From positions 310,001 to 374,000 of the forward strand of contig JAQWMR010000010.1 of assembly GCA_029246685.1 (NCBI GenBank): a stretch of DNA of 64,000 bases, written 5' to 3'. A program made the translations under genes and the position numbers. Below the pieces are notes generated by a model. It ran no database searches. It was given only the letters and a program-made list of their open reading frames with translations, and was not told the origin of the DNA. This document shows, one piece after another, positions 46,208-53,735 of the stretch; within the stretch, counting starts at the first letter, position 1; each line of letters starts with the position of its first letter. The stretch is from Acidimicrobiales bacterium (GTDB taxonomy: Bacteria; Actinomycetota; Acidimicrobiia; Acidimicrobiales; Aldehydirespiratoraceae).

Positions 46208-47235
46208 GCTAGCCAGCCGGCATTGGACAACAGCGTGGCGATCGCGTCGCGCATCGCCTCGAGAGAGAGGTGTTCGACCGCGATCCGCCGGTTCTCTTCC
46301 AGTAGTGCGCGGTCAGGATTGCGCAGCGCCGCCGCCAGCGGCTCCGGATCGTCGTGCGGGTACCAGCGCAGTCCGAGGGCTCGCAGTTCGGCCGCGACCG
46401 GATACGGGGCCACCGCCGCCGGGATGCGATGAATGGCAGCTTCGACCGGGGGGTTCCCGAACCCCTCCCACAGACTCGGAAACAGCACGGCGTCCGCCGC
46501 GCCGTAGAGGTCAACGGCCGGTTCGTCGCTCGTGCCCCGAACGACCGGACACGTCGCGGCGGCGAGAATGCGTTCGAGTTCGTCGTCGTAGCCGTCCTCG
46601 GCGCGGCCCCACAGCCAATACGTTCCGCCGAGCTGCTCCGCGAGCCAGACCGCCCTGGCGACATCTTTGCGGGGGATCGCGCGCACCGGGTGCGCGAGCA
46701 GCAGGGCTTCGTCGTCGACGTCCAGTCGGCGGCGAACGCCGGCCCGATCGGCGTCTCCGGTGGCGGTGGGGAACCCGTTGTAGATGCACGTCGCCGCGAT
46801 CCCTCGGTCCGCCATCTCGCCCCGCGTGAGTTCGTTGATGGTGACGTGGCGCCACGCCGGGTCGTCCGGCGGGAGCTCCGTCACGTGGGCCCACTGCTCG
46901 CGCTGCCACGGCGGGTCGTGGTGGTGCAGAATCGTCGGTCGACCGGCCAGCACGTCGGCGACAACTCGAGCAGCCGGCAGGTTCAGCGGGATCGTGGAGA
47001 GATTCTCGACCACGACGATGTCCGCGTCGGCGAGTGCGGTCTCGACGTCGTCGCGAGAGGGCGGATCCGTGGCGCCGATCGCGAGGCCCGGTACGGTCCG
47101 ATCAACCGGCCCGTCGCCGGCGACGGTGTGGCCCGAGAAGCCGAGCTGCTCGAACGCCCGTTGCCAGTTGCGAGCCACAACCGACACGCCGTCGGCCATT
47201 CCGAGACGGAACGAGACGAACGCAACGTTGGCCAT
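46204..47235 (-). CDS. Glycosyltransferase, GT4-like
   Basis: A 343-residue GT-B-fold glycosyltransferase. The N-terminal half binds the acceptor (VSFRLGMADGVSVVARNWQ); the C-terminal half binds the nucleotide sugar with VLFPSLWEGFGNPPVEAAIH, the GT4 E-x7-E motif. It differs from typical polymerising GT4 enzymes by its short length. Start ATG 47235 overlaps on the opposite strand with ATG 47234 of the glycoside hydrolase, so the two genes are divergent without any spacer. With the hydrolase it may control a glycosylated osmolyte (mannosyl- or glucosylglycerate), an inference from pairing. Confidence 0.82.
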   Translation of the reverse strand: MANVAFVSFRLGMADGVSVVARNWQRAFEQLGFSGHTVAGDGPVDRTVPGLAIGATDPPSRDDVETALADADIVVVENLSTIPLNLPAARVVADVLAGRPTILHHHDPPWQREQWAHVTELPPDDPAWRHVTINELTRGEMADRGIAATCIYNGFPTATGDADRAGVRRRLDVDDEALLLAHPVRAIPRKDVARAVWLAEQLGGTYWLWGRAEDGYDDELERILAAATCPVVRGTSDEPAVDLYGAADAVLFPSLWEGFGNPPVEAAIHRIPAAVAPYPVAAELRALGLRWYPHDDPEPLAAALRNPDRALLEENRRIAVEHLSLEAMRDAIATLLSNAGWLA

Positions 47236-48427
47236 GGACAACACGATGCCGGGAGATCCCACAGACCGCACCTCTGCGCTGCGCCTCCGCGTCCGCGCCG
47301 CGCTCGAGGCCGCGTGGGTCGAGGAGCAGGGCTACACCGCGCCGAACACGGACGTCTACCCCTGGATGTGGCTCTGGGACAGCTGTTTCCACGCCCTCAT
47401 CTGGGCAGAGCTCGGCGAGCCGGTCCGGGCGCAGCGCGAGCTCGAAGCTGCGTTGTCGACGATCGACGAGGCCGGGTTCGTCGCCCACATGGGGTACCAG
47501 CTTGACCCCGAGCGTCCGGTTGAGCTGTGGGGTCGGCGAGCTGCGTCGTCCATCACGCAGCCGCCGATGTACGGGCATGCGATCGCCCGGCTGCGCGCCC
47601 GTGGCGTGGCTGTGCCCGCCGACGTCGTCGACTCCGCAGTCGAGGGCCTGCGCTTCCTGCTCGAGACCAGACCACGCATCGACGGGTTGATCCACGTCGT
47701 CCATCCGTGGGAAACGGGCTGCGACGACTCGCCGCGTTGGGACGACCTGTGTCCGGGCGCAGACTTCGATCTCGAGCGGTGGCGGGCGTTCAAGGTCGAG
47801 TCGTTGGCGTCGATCGAGCAAGGCCCACACGGCGAGCCGCTCCACAACGAGTCGTTCGCGGTGGGCTCGGTCGGCTTCACCGCCCTGGTTGCGTTCAACG
47901 CCGCCGAGCTTGCGACGGTCACCGGAGACCGGCGACTGGTCGATCCGCTGGACGAACTCGTCGCGGCAATCGACGCTCGCTTCGACCCGGAGCCTCGGAC
48001 GTGGGTCGACACGGGGGCCACGGCCGACGGGTCCGGCGGGGCTCGCACTGCCGACGGGCTCCTCCCGTTGTTGGTCAGTCGGCGCGAGGACGCGGTGCGG
48101 ATCATCACGGAGCAGCTCTTGGACGAGGACGCCTACGCCTCCGCGTACGGGCCGAGGGGGGTGCACGCCGGTGAGCCCAGCTACGACGCCGGCACCTACT
48201 GGCGCGGGCCCGTTTGGCCGCAGCTCGCGTACCTGTTGTGGGTGGCATTGCGCATGCGAGGCGAAGCCGATGCGGCCGAAGTGGTGCGCACGACCACCCT
48301 CAGCGGCGCGATCGAGTCGGGGCTCGCCGAGTATTGGGATGGCGACAGCGGCCGAGGGCTCGGCGCGATTCCTCAGTCCTGGACAGGACTAGCGCTGCTA
48401 CTGGAATCGGCTTCTTCCGCCGGCTGA
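47234..48427 (+). CDS. MGH1/GH63-like glycoside hydrolase
   Basis: A ~397-residue (alpha/alpha)6-barrel protein. Key segments are YPWMWLWDSCFHALIWAELG, with the Asp in WLWDS that is typical of GH63/trehalase-like enzymes, HNESFAVGSVGF, and YWRGPVWPQLAYLLW, where RGPVWP is a conserved substrate loop. Mannosylglycerate/glucosylglycerate hydrolases belong here. ATG 47234 overlaps the divergent glycosyltransferase start; ATG 47246 is an alternative. Neither has a clear ribosome-binding site. The 3' end overlaps the convergent DUF5317 gene by 55 bases. Confidence 0.82.
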   Translation: MDNTMPGDPTDRTSALRLRVRAALEAAWVEEQGYTAPNTDVYPWMWLWDSCFHALIWAELGEPVRAQRELEAALSTIDEAGFVAHMGYQLDPERPVELWGRRAASSITQPPMYGHAIARLRARGVAVPADVVDSAVEGLRFLLETRPRIDGLIHVVHPWETGCDDSPRWDDLCPGADFDLERWRAFKVESLASIEQGPHGEPLHNESFAVGSVGFTALVAFNAAELATVTGDRRLVDPLDELVAAIDARFDPEPRTWVDTGATADGSGGARTADGLLPLLVSRREDAVRIITEQLLDEDAYASAYGPRGVHAGEPSYDAGTYWRGPVWPQLAYLLWVALRMRGEADAAEVVRTTTLSGAIESGLAEYWDGDSGRGLGAIPQSWTGLALLLESASSAG

Positions 48428-49098
48428 CTGCGCTCCGGCTGATCTCGCAGATCGGGGGGCGGCGGATGTCTGAGGTCGATCGGCTCGACCGGGTCGCCGG
48501 TCAGATCGACCTGCTCCTCATGCCAACCCATCGCTTCGAGCGCAGGCAACGCGCTGGCGGGGAGACGGCGGCGGCGTCGCTGCAGCATCAGGTTGGCGAC
48601 GACGTCGGCCAGCCCGACCATCATGATCAGGTCACCGAGCGACACCACCTGGTTGGTCCATCGCACCGGAAAGGTGTCGCTCAGGCCGGGGAGAATCGTG
48701 TCGGGCGTCTCGAGTTCGCGAGCACCGGTGAGGGTGACCCGATCCAATTCGTCTGCCGTCACCATCTCGGCCTCGACCAACGCCTCGGGGCGTACGGGCA
48801 TGGAACCGTTCAGTACGACCGGGAGAAGGTTGAGCGTGACGCCGAGGGCGATGATCGCCATACCGACGATGTGGATGTTGAGCGCGGCGAAGAAGAGGCC
48901 AGCGAGAAGCCCGATCATGGCGATCGCGCTCGTCGGCCCGGAATCGAACACATCGACGAACAGGCTCCCGCCGATGGCGATCAGCAGGAACTCCGGATGG
49001 CGGATGCGGGTGCGCGCGATCGACGTAAGCCGGCCGCGGCGGACGAGGCCGAACACGATGCCGGCCAGGACCGCGAGGAGGATCGGGGCCACGGACAC
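48373..49098 (-). CDS. DUF5317 membrane protein
   Basis: A 241-residue protein with about four membrane spans in the first 180 residues, then a soluble acidic, Pro-rich tail. Features such as LNLLPVVLNGSMPVRPEAL and VVSLGDLIMMVGLADVVANL match DUF5317, found near cell-wall and division genes in actinobacteria; function unknown. The tail region (about the last 18 codons) is shared in sequence with the convergent hydrolase and may be a recent extension. Confidence 0.8.
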   Translation of the reverse strand: MSVAPILLAVLAGIVFGLVRRGRLTSIARTRIRHPEFLLIAIGGSLFVDVFDSGPTSAIAMIGLLAGLFFAALNIHIVGMAIIALGVTLNLLPVVLNGSMPVRPEALVEAEMVTADELDRVTLTGARELETPDTILPGLSDTFPVRWTNQVVSLGDLIMMVGLADVVANLMLQRRRRRLPASALPALEAMGWHEEQVDLTGDPVEPIDLRHPPPPDLRDQPERSQPAEEADSSSSASPVQD

Positions 49099-49143
49099 GC
49101 TGGAGAAATTACCAGCCGGCAGTTATCCACAGCCGGACCCTGA

Positions 49144-49746
49144 CTACCAGCCGGAGCCCCGCGAACTTCCGACCATCGGTTCGCCATCGAGTCGCTCGAC
49201 CCAGCAGAGGATCCCTCTGTAGCGCGAGGCCGCCTCTTCGAAGTTCGCCCGGGTCGGAACGAGAACGTCGATCTCGAGCTCGGAGAGCTCGTATTCCTGG
49301 CCGACCCAGTCGGGGAACGTCCGGTAACAAAGCTGAATCGCGTAGTCCCGCATGACCGACTCGCCCGGATACACCGACGGGTGCTCGGCCGGGTGGGTGA
49401 ATGTGTCGTAGACCTCGAAGTGGTGCGGCTCGTCGCACGGGAACGTGCTGAAGATCATGTCGCGTACGCCGTCGACGACCTGCTCGGTCTGTTCGAAGCA
49501 ATCGCCGAGACCGAGCTGGAACCGGTTGAGAATCGCCCCGGGAATGTCGGTGGGGGACGTGTCACCGTCCGGCTCGGTCGTCGTGGTGGTCGTGGAGTCG
49601 CTCGCGCCCGATTCCAACTCCTGAGCGGCAAACTCGGCGGGGTCGCTCGTGGTCTCCGGCTCGTCGTCCTCGCTGCAGCCCGCGGCGATCAGCGAGACCG
49701 TCGCGGTGATGAGGACTGCGGTCCGAAGCGTGGCGGGGAGACGCAC
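49144..49746 (-). CDS. Septum-formation family lipoprotein
   Basis: A 200-residue exported protein. Signal and lipobox VSLIAAGCSED are followed by a Thr/Glu-rich linker (about 25-70) and the septum_form domain: LGLGDCFEQ, CDEPHHFEVYDTF, YPGESV, LCYRTFPDWVGQEYELSEL and ILCWVERLDGEPMVGSSRG. Four cysteines probably form two disulfides. The family is named for a role in septum formation in actinobacteria; the biochemical function is unknown. It follows the sortase gene on the same strand by 19 bases. Confidence 0.82.
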   Translation of the reverse strand: MRLPATLRTAVLITATVSLIAAGCSEDDEPETTSDPAEFAAQELESGASDSTTTTTTEPDGDTSPTDIPGAILNRFQLGLGDCFEQTEQVVDGVRDMIFSTFPCDEPHHFEVYDTFTHPAEHPSVYPGESVMRDYAIQLCYRTFPDWVGQEYELSELEIDVLVPTRANFEEAASRYRGILCWVERLDGEPMVGSSRGSGW

Positions 49747-49765
49747 GCCGGAAAGGCTACGACGA

Positions 49766-50593
49766 TCAGCCGGCGGGGAGGGCGCGATCGATCATCTCGA
49801 ACGCGAACCAGAGACAGAAGCCCGCAGGAAGGATGGCGGCGATGCGCACGGCGACACGGCGGGCCTTGTCGTCGAAGAGCGAACGGGCGAGATACCCGAC
49901 GCCGACCCAGACTGCGGTCGCGGCGAGCAGCCACGCGATACCGCCGGGAATGGCGCCTCGTTCTCCCTGGAGGCCCTCGTCGAGGTTCGCGGTCGCGGCG
50001 TTTGTCGGGGCCGGGCCGGCGTCGGTGTCGAGATCCTCGCCAGGGAGCGGGTCGCCGATCAACGGTTGGACGACATCCTCGCCGAGGACATCAGCGATCA
50101 GCTCCGGTGCGAAGACGGGCAGCTCTTCCGGCTCGTCGACCAGCTCTACCGCGACGATGATCCGCTGGCGCGAGGACAACTTCGGATGACAGGCGGTGAG
50201 GGTGAGTCGGTTGTCCCGAAAGTCGCCCAGGACCCAGGTCGCGTTCGGATTGACGATCACATGGCCCGCCCCCTGGCCATCGACGGTGTCGAGCTGTTCG
50301 GGGAAGGCATCGCCGGGCGGCAGGACGCGGTACGTGAACTGACCGAGAACCCCGGTGACGTTGATCTCGTCGCCCGGCTGGAGCTCATCGATGCGGTTGA
50401 ACGGCGCGCCATACGTGGTGCGGTGACCGGCGATCGAGGTGTTGCCCTCGGTGCCGATCGGGGCGGTCTCGGAATAGTGGCCCGGCTCCTTGCGTAGGTC
50501 CGCGACCTGCACGCCATTCACGACGATCTTGTCGACCCCGATGGAGGGAATCTCGATGCGGGCGACAGCATCTTCGTCCTCCGGGAAGAAGTA
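49766..50593 (-). CDS. Sortase catalytic domain, split from its membrane anchor by an in-frame TAG
   Basis: After TAG 50594-50596 the same frame encodes YFFPEDEDAVARIEIPSIGV, the first strand of the sortase barrel, then VQVADLRKEPGHY, IAGHRTTYGAPF (active-site His), LTLTACHPKLSSRQRIIV (catalytic Cys in TAC and Arg in SSRQR). This is the class E sortase pattern, a transpeptidase that attaches surface proteins or pili. A C-terminal membrane span (WLLAATAVWVGVGYLA, ILPAGFCLWFAFEM) ends the protein. The only start in this part, GTG 50521, lies inside the barrel after the first strand, so a free-standing protein would be misfolded. The gene is disrupted, read through, or a sequencing error. Confidence 0.82.
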   Translation of the reverse strand, partial: YFFPEDEDAVARIEIPSIGVDKIVVNGVQVADLRKEPGHYSETAPIGTEGNTSIAGHRTTYGAPFNRIDELQPGDEINVTGVLGQFTYRVLPPGDAFPEQLDTVDGQGAGHVIVNPNATWVLGDFRDNRLTLTACHPKLSSRQRIIVAVELVDEPEELPVFAPELIADVLGEDVVQPLIGDPLPGEDLDTDAGPAPTNAATANLDEGLQGERGAIPGGIAWLLAATAVWVGVGYLARSLFDDKARRVAVRIAAILPAGFCLWFAFEMIDRALPAG

Positions 50594-50923
50594 CTAGAGG
50601 ACCGCCGGATCGAAGCCGCCCGGGAGGGTGGGCGTCGGGGGCGGAAGATCGTCCGGAATCTCGCTCGTGTCGCCGGCGTCGATGACCGCCGGTTCGTCCT
50701 CGGCGTCATCGGTGAAGAGTGCGAGCTGGGTCTGCGCCGCGCTGAATGCATCGTCGAAATCGTCGCGGAGCCCGTCATGCGCGCGGGCTTCCTGAATGTT
50801 GGTGCCCCATAGCTGAAAGACGACGAAGAGGAGCACGACGACGCCCGCCGTGATCAGGCCTCGTCCGACCGCACCGAGCACCCGCGCGCTGGTCGGCGTC
50901 TCCGTCTCGGCTGTCGGAACCAT
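50594..50923 (-). CDS. N-terminal anchor part of the split sortase gene
   Basis: 109 residues ending at TAG 50594-50596: a cytoplasmic Thr-rich leader, one membrane span (LITAGVVVLLFVVFQLWG), a short helical region (RDDFDDAFSAAQTQLALF) and a Pro-rich linker (LPPPTPTLPGGFDPAVL) that stops exactly before the sortase barrel. This matches the N-terminal anchor of class E sortases. ATG 50923 has a TAGGTT box 6 bases upstream and no ribosome-binding site, suggesting leaderless expression. It is divergent from ccmA. Confidence 0.75.
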   Translation of the reverse strand: MVPTAETETPTSARVLGAVGRGLITAGVVVLLFVVFQLWGTNIQEARAHDGLRDDFDDAFSAAQTQLALFTDDAEDEPAVIDAGDTSEIPDDLPPPTPTLPGGFDPAVL

Positions 50924-51001
50924 GGTGCGAACCTATCGGCGCCCGTGAACCTGACCTGAGCGGCCCGCACCGCAAGCGTTTTCCCCGATACCGTTTTCTT
51001 C

Positions 51002-51655
51002 GTGTCCATCGTCCGGCTGCACGCCGCGGTCGCCTTGATCGGCCGCTTTCCCGCCCTCGCAGGCGTGGATCTTCAGGTTTCGTCCGGCGAAGTCGTGCTC
51101 GTCCAGGGCCCGAACGGCGCGGGAAAGTCCACCCTGCTGCGCTTGTGCGCAGGGCTGATGCGCCTGGAGTCCGGGTCCGGTGAGATCCTCGGCCACGACC
51201 TGATGACCGAGCGCCCCGCGATTCGACGTCAGGTCGGCCTTCTCGGCCATGACACTGCGCTGTACGACGATCTCAGCGTCCGGGAGAACCTCGAGTTCTG
51301 GGCTCGGGCCAGTCGCGTGGACGTCGGCGCGGTCGACCCAGCGATGGAACGCCTCGGCGTGGCCGAGCGCCTCCATGACATCAGCGTCGGACAGTTGTCG
51401 GCGGGCCAGCGGCGCCGCGTCGCCCTCGCCGGTGTCGTCGTGCGGCGGCCGCAGCTGTGGTTGCTGGACGAGCCCCACGCAGGTCTCGACCCGAGCGGGC
51501 GCGACCTCGTCGACCGGCTCGTCATCGACGCGGCGGCCGCGGGCGCCACGGTGCTTCTCTCGTCGCACGAAGTCGATCGCACGCTCGACCTCGCCACTCG
51601 GCGCATCACTGTCGCCGGCGGAACGATCACGGGAGACGTCGATGATGTTGGCTGA
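51002..51655 (+). CDS. ccmA: Haem exporter ATPase CcmA
   Basis: A 217-residue ABC ATPase, first gene of a System I cytochrome c maturation operon. Walker A is QGPNGAGKST, signature LSAGQRRRVAL, Walker B LWLLDEPHAGLD, and the switch His SSHEVD. It works with CcmB and CcmC to load haem onto CcmE or release holo-CcmE. Start GTG 51002 is preceded by a GATACCGT box at 50987-50994 with no ribosome-binding site, so a leaderless mRNA is likely. The stop overlaps the ccmB start region. Confidence 0.88.
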   Translation: MSIVRLHAAVALIGRFPALAGVDLQVSSGEVVLVQGPNGAGKSTLLRLCAGLMRLESGSGEILGHDLMTERPAIRRQVGLLGHDTALYDDLSVRENLEFWARASRVDVGAVDPAMERLGVAERLHDISVGQLSAGQRRRVALAGVVVRRPQLWLLDEPHAGLDPSGRDLVDRLVIDAAAAGATVLLSSHEVDRTLDLATRRITVAGGTITGDVDDVG

Positions 51656-52313
51656 CGTCCTCCTCGTGGCCGCCAAGGACCTCCGCATCGAGTGGCGGTC
51701 CCGGGTGACCGTCTCGCAGGTCCTTCCGTTCGCGCTGCTCGTGCTCGTGCTGTTCGGATTCGCACTCGACGCCAATCGGCCGGTCCTCGATGCCGCCACC
51801 GGCGGACTGTTCTGGGTTGCGGTGATGTTCGTCTCCATCGTCGCCGTGCAGCGGTCCACGTCGATCGAGACCACCGATGGAGCTCGTCGGGCGCTCCTGC
51901 TCGCGGGCGTCGAACCTGCCGCGGTTTTCCTGGGCAAAGCGGCCGCCGTGGCTCTCCAACTGTTGGCTGTGGAAGTGGTGATGGTCGGTGGGGTGATCGT
52001 GCTCTACGACGCCTCGATCGAGTCGATCGGCTTGCTCGTCGCGACGTGTCTGGTCGCGACCGTTGGCATCGCGGCGGCCGGTACGCTCCTCGGCGCGCTG
52101 GTTGCTGGTGTTCGGGCGCGGGAGACGGTGCTGCCGATCCTCCTGCTTCCGGTCCTTGCTCCGGTGTTGATCGGAGCCACCAGAGCGTTTGACGACGCTC
52201 TCGGCACCGTTGCCGTCGACGGCTGGGCCTGGCTCGGTCTCCTCGCCGGGTTCGGCGCGATCAACATCGTGCTGGGAGCATTGGCCTACGGCGTTCTTCT
52301 CGAGGAGACCTGA
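51642..52313 (+). CDS. ccmB: Haem exporter membrane protein CcmB
   Basis: A 223-residue membrane protein with six hydrophobic spans. The N-terminus VLLVAAKDLRIEWRSRVTVS and SIETTDGARRALLLAGVEP are typical of CcmB, which forms the membrane part of the CcmAB complex. GGGAG at 51631-51635 sets the start at ATG 51642 (or 51645). It overlaps ccmA and its stop overlaps ccmC (TGATG). Confidence 0.85.
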   Translation: MMLADVLLVAAKDLRIEWRSRVTVSQVLPFALLVLVLFGFALDANRPVLDAATGGLFWVAVMFVSIVAVQRSTSIETTDGARRALLLAGVEPAAVFLGKAAAVALQLLAVEVVMVGGVIVLYDASIESIGLLVATCLVATVGIAAAGTLLGALVAGVRARETVLPILLLPVLAPVLIGATRAFDDALGTVAVDGWAWLGLLAGFGAINIVLGALAYGVLLEET

Positions 52314-53053
52314 TGACCGCCATCGCCCCCGCCTCCAACCACACCGGAAGCCGCACCACGCGGCTGCTCGGCGCGGCCGTACTGCTGGGTCTCGTCGCGC
52401 TCATCCTGCTCGGCTTCTTCGGCGCTCCGGAGGACGACGAGCAACGCGACGCGGTGCGCATGATCTTCATCCATGTCCCGAGCGCGATCTTCACCTACGT
52501 CGCGTTCGTCACGACGGCCATCGGATCGGTGATGTGGCTGTTGCGCCGCTCGATCTGGTGGGACACCGTCGCGGGCGCCGCGGCCGAGATCGGGCTGCTC
52601 TTCTGCGGGCTCACCCTCTTCACCGGCTCGGTCTGGGGACGGCCCACCTGGAACACCTACTGGGACTGGGGTGATGTCCGCCTCGTCACCACCCTCATCC
52701 TCTTCCTCATGATGATCGGCTACCTGTCGGTGCGCTCGCTCGGCGGCGACGAGGGAGCCACCGCCACTCGTGCCGCCGTCATCGGCGTACTCGCCGCGGC
52801 GATCCTTCCGATCGTGAACCGGTCCGTGGAGTGGTGGGAGAACAACACCCTCCACCAGAAGTCGACGCTCACGGACGGCGACCTCGAGAACCTCACGCTC
52901 TTCACGCTCTTCGTGGGCTTCGCTGTATGGGGCCTCTTCTTCGCGTGGTCACTGATCCATCGATTCCGCATCACGTGGCTCGAACGGGAGCTGCGGGCTA
53001 TCGATCTCGATCGAGCGCTCGACGAACGCCGAGCCGAGCGAGACGACGTATGA
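52313..53053 (+). CDS. ccmC: Haem handling protein CcmC
   Basis: A 246-residue membrane protein of the HMP family with about six spans. MIFIHVPSAIFTYVAF contains a conserved His; TGSVWGRPTWNTYWDWGDVR is the tryptophan-rich WWD motif that holds haem for transfer to CcmE; a second His lies in ENNTLHQKS. It delivers haem from the membrane to CcmE. The stop overlaps the ccmD start (ATGA). Confidence 0.92.
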   Translation: MTAIAPASNHTGSRTTRLLGAAVLLGLVALILLGFFGAPEDDEQRDAVRMIFIHVPSAIFTYVAFVTTAIGSVMWLLRRSIWWDTVAGAAAEIGLLFCGLTLFTGSVWGRPTWNTYWDWGDVRLVTTLILFLMMIGYLSVRSLGGDEGATATRAAVIGVLAAAILPIVNRSVEWWENNTLHQKSTLTDGDLENLTLFTLFVGFAVWGLFFAWSLIHRFRITWLERELRAIDLDRALDERRAERDDV

Positions 53054-53199
53054 CGCATCTCGGCTACCTCCTCGTGGGTTGGGGCACCACGCTCGCCGCC
53101 GGTGCCGCCTACGCGATCAGCCTCATTCGTCGCGGCCGTCGGCTCAGCGCCCGGGTGCCGGCCGATCGACGCCGCTGGATGACTGCGGACGACGAGTGA
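53050..53199 (+). CDS. ccmD: CcmD-like small membrane protein
   Basis: A 49-residue protein with one membrane span (LLVGWGTTLAAGAAYAISLI) and a basic cytoplasmic tail (RRGRRLSARVPADRRR). Size, topology and place between ccmC and ccmE identify it as CcmD, which helps release holo-CcmE from CcmABCD. It overlaps both neighbours by 4 bases. Confidence 0.75.
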   Translation: MTHLGYLLVGWGTTLAAGAAYAISLIRRGRRLSARVPADRRRWMTADDE

Positions 53200-53735
53200 C
53201 CGACGCCCTCACCCCTCAGGCCCCGCGCTCGGGCCGCACCCGGTCGCGACGCTGGGTCCCGACGGCAATCGGTGCGACGGTGGCCGTGCTCATCGTCGTG
53301 CTCGTGTGGAACCTGTTCACCGGCGCGCTGTTCTTCTACAACGCCGACGAGGCGATCGAACGGCGATCAGAACTCGGCGACGACCGCTTCACGCTGCAGG
53401 GCACACCAGTGGGGTGTTCGATCGTGGCCGGCGTACAGGGCAGCGATGCGGTGACGGCCTTCACCGTCGCGTTCGATGGCGCGCTGGTTGATGTCGTCCA
53501 CCGGGGAGAGCCGGCAGAGTTGTTCGAGGGCGGCACGCCCGTCGTGCTCGACGGGCAGTGGGTCAACGACAGCGCGGGCGTCGATGGCTTCGAGGGGCTC
53601 GCTGACGACGGCTGGCACTACGCCTCGGACCGCATGCGGGTGAAGCACGACGAGGACTACATCAACGACGACGAGTACGAGGAGCGGCTCGCCGAAGCCG
53701 ACGCGCTGGCGGCCGCGGGGGACTGCACGGCATGA
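53196..53735 (+). CDS. ccmE: Haem chaperone CcmE
   Basis: A 179-residue membrane-anchored protein: one span (ATVAVLIVVLVWNLFTGALF), then an OB-fold beta barrel, then the haem-attachment motif VKHDEDYINDDEY, with the His-x3-Tyr pattern of classical CcmE. It carries haem covalently on the His and gives it to apocytochrome via CcmF/H. The C-terminal ~20 residues are acidic. GTG 53196 overlaps ccmD and the stop overlaps ccmF. Confidence 0.86.
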   Translation: MTDALTPQAPRSGRTRSRRWVPTAIGATVAVLIVVLVWNLFTGALFFYNADEAIERRSELGDDRFTLQGTPVGCSIVAGVQGSDAVTAFTVAFDGALVDVVHRGEPAELFEGGTPVVLDGQWVNDSAGVDGFEGLADDGWHYASDRMRVKHDEDYINDDEYEERLAEADALAAAGDCTA

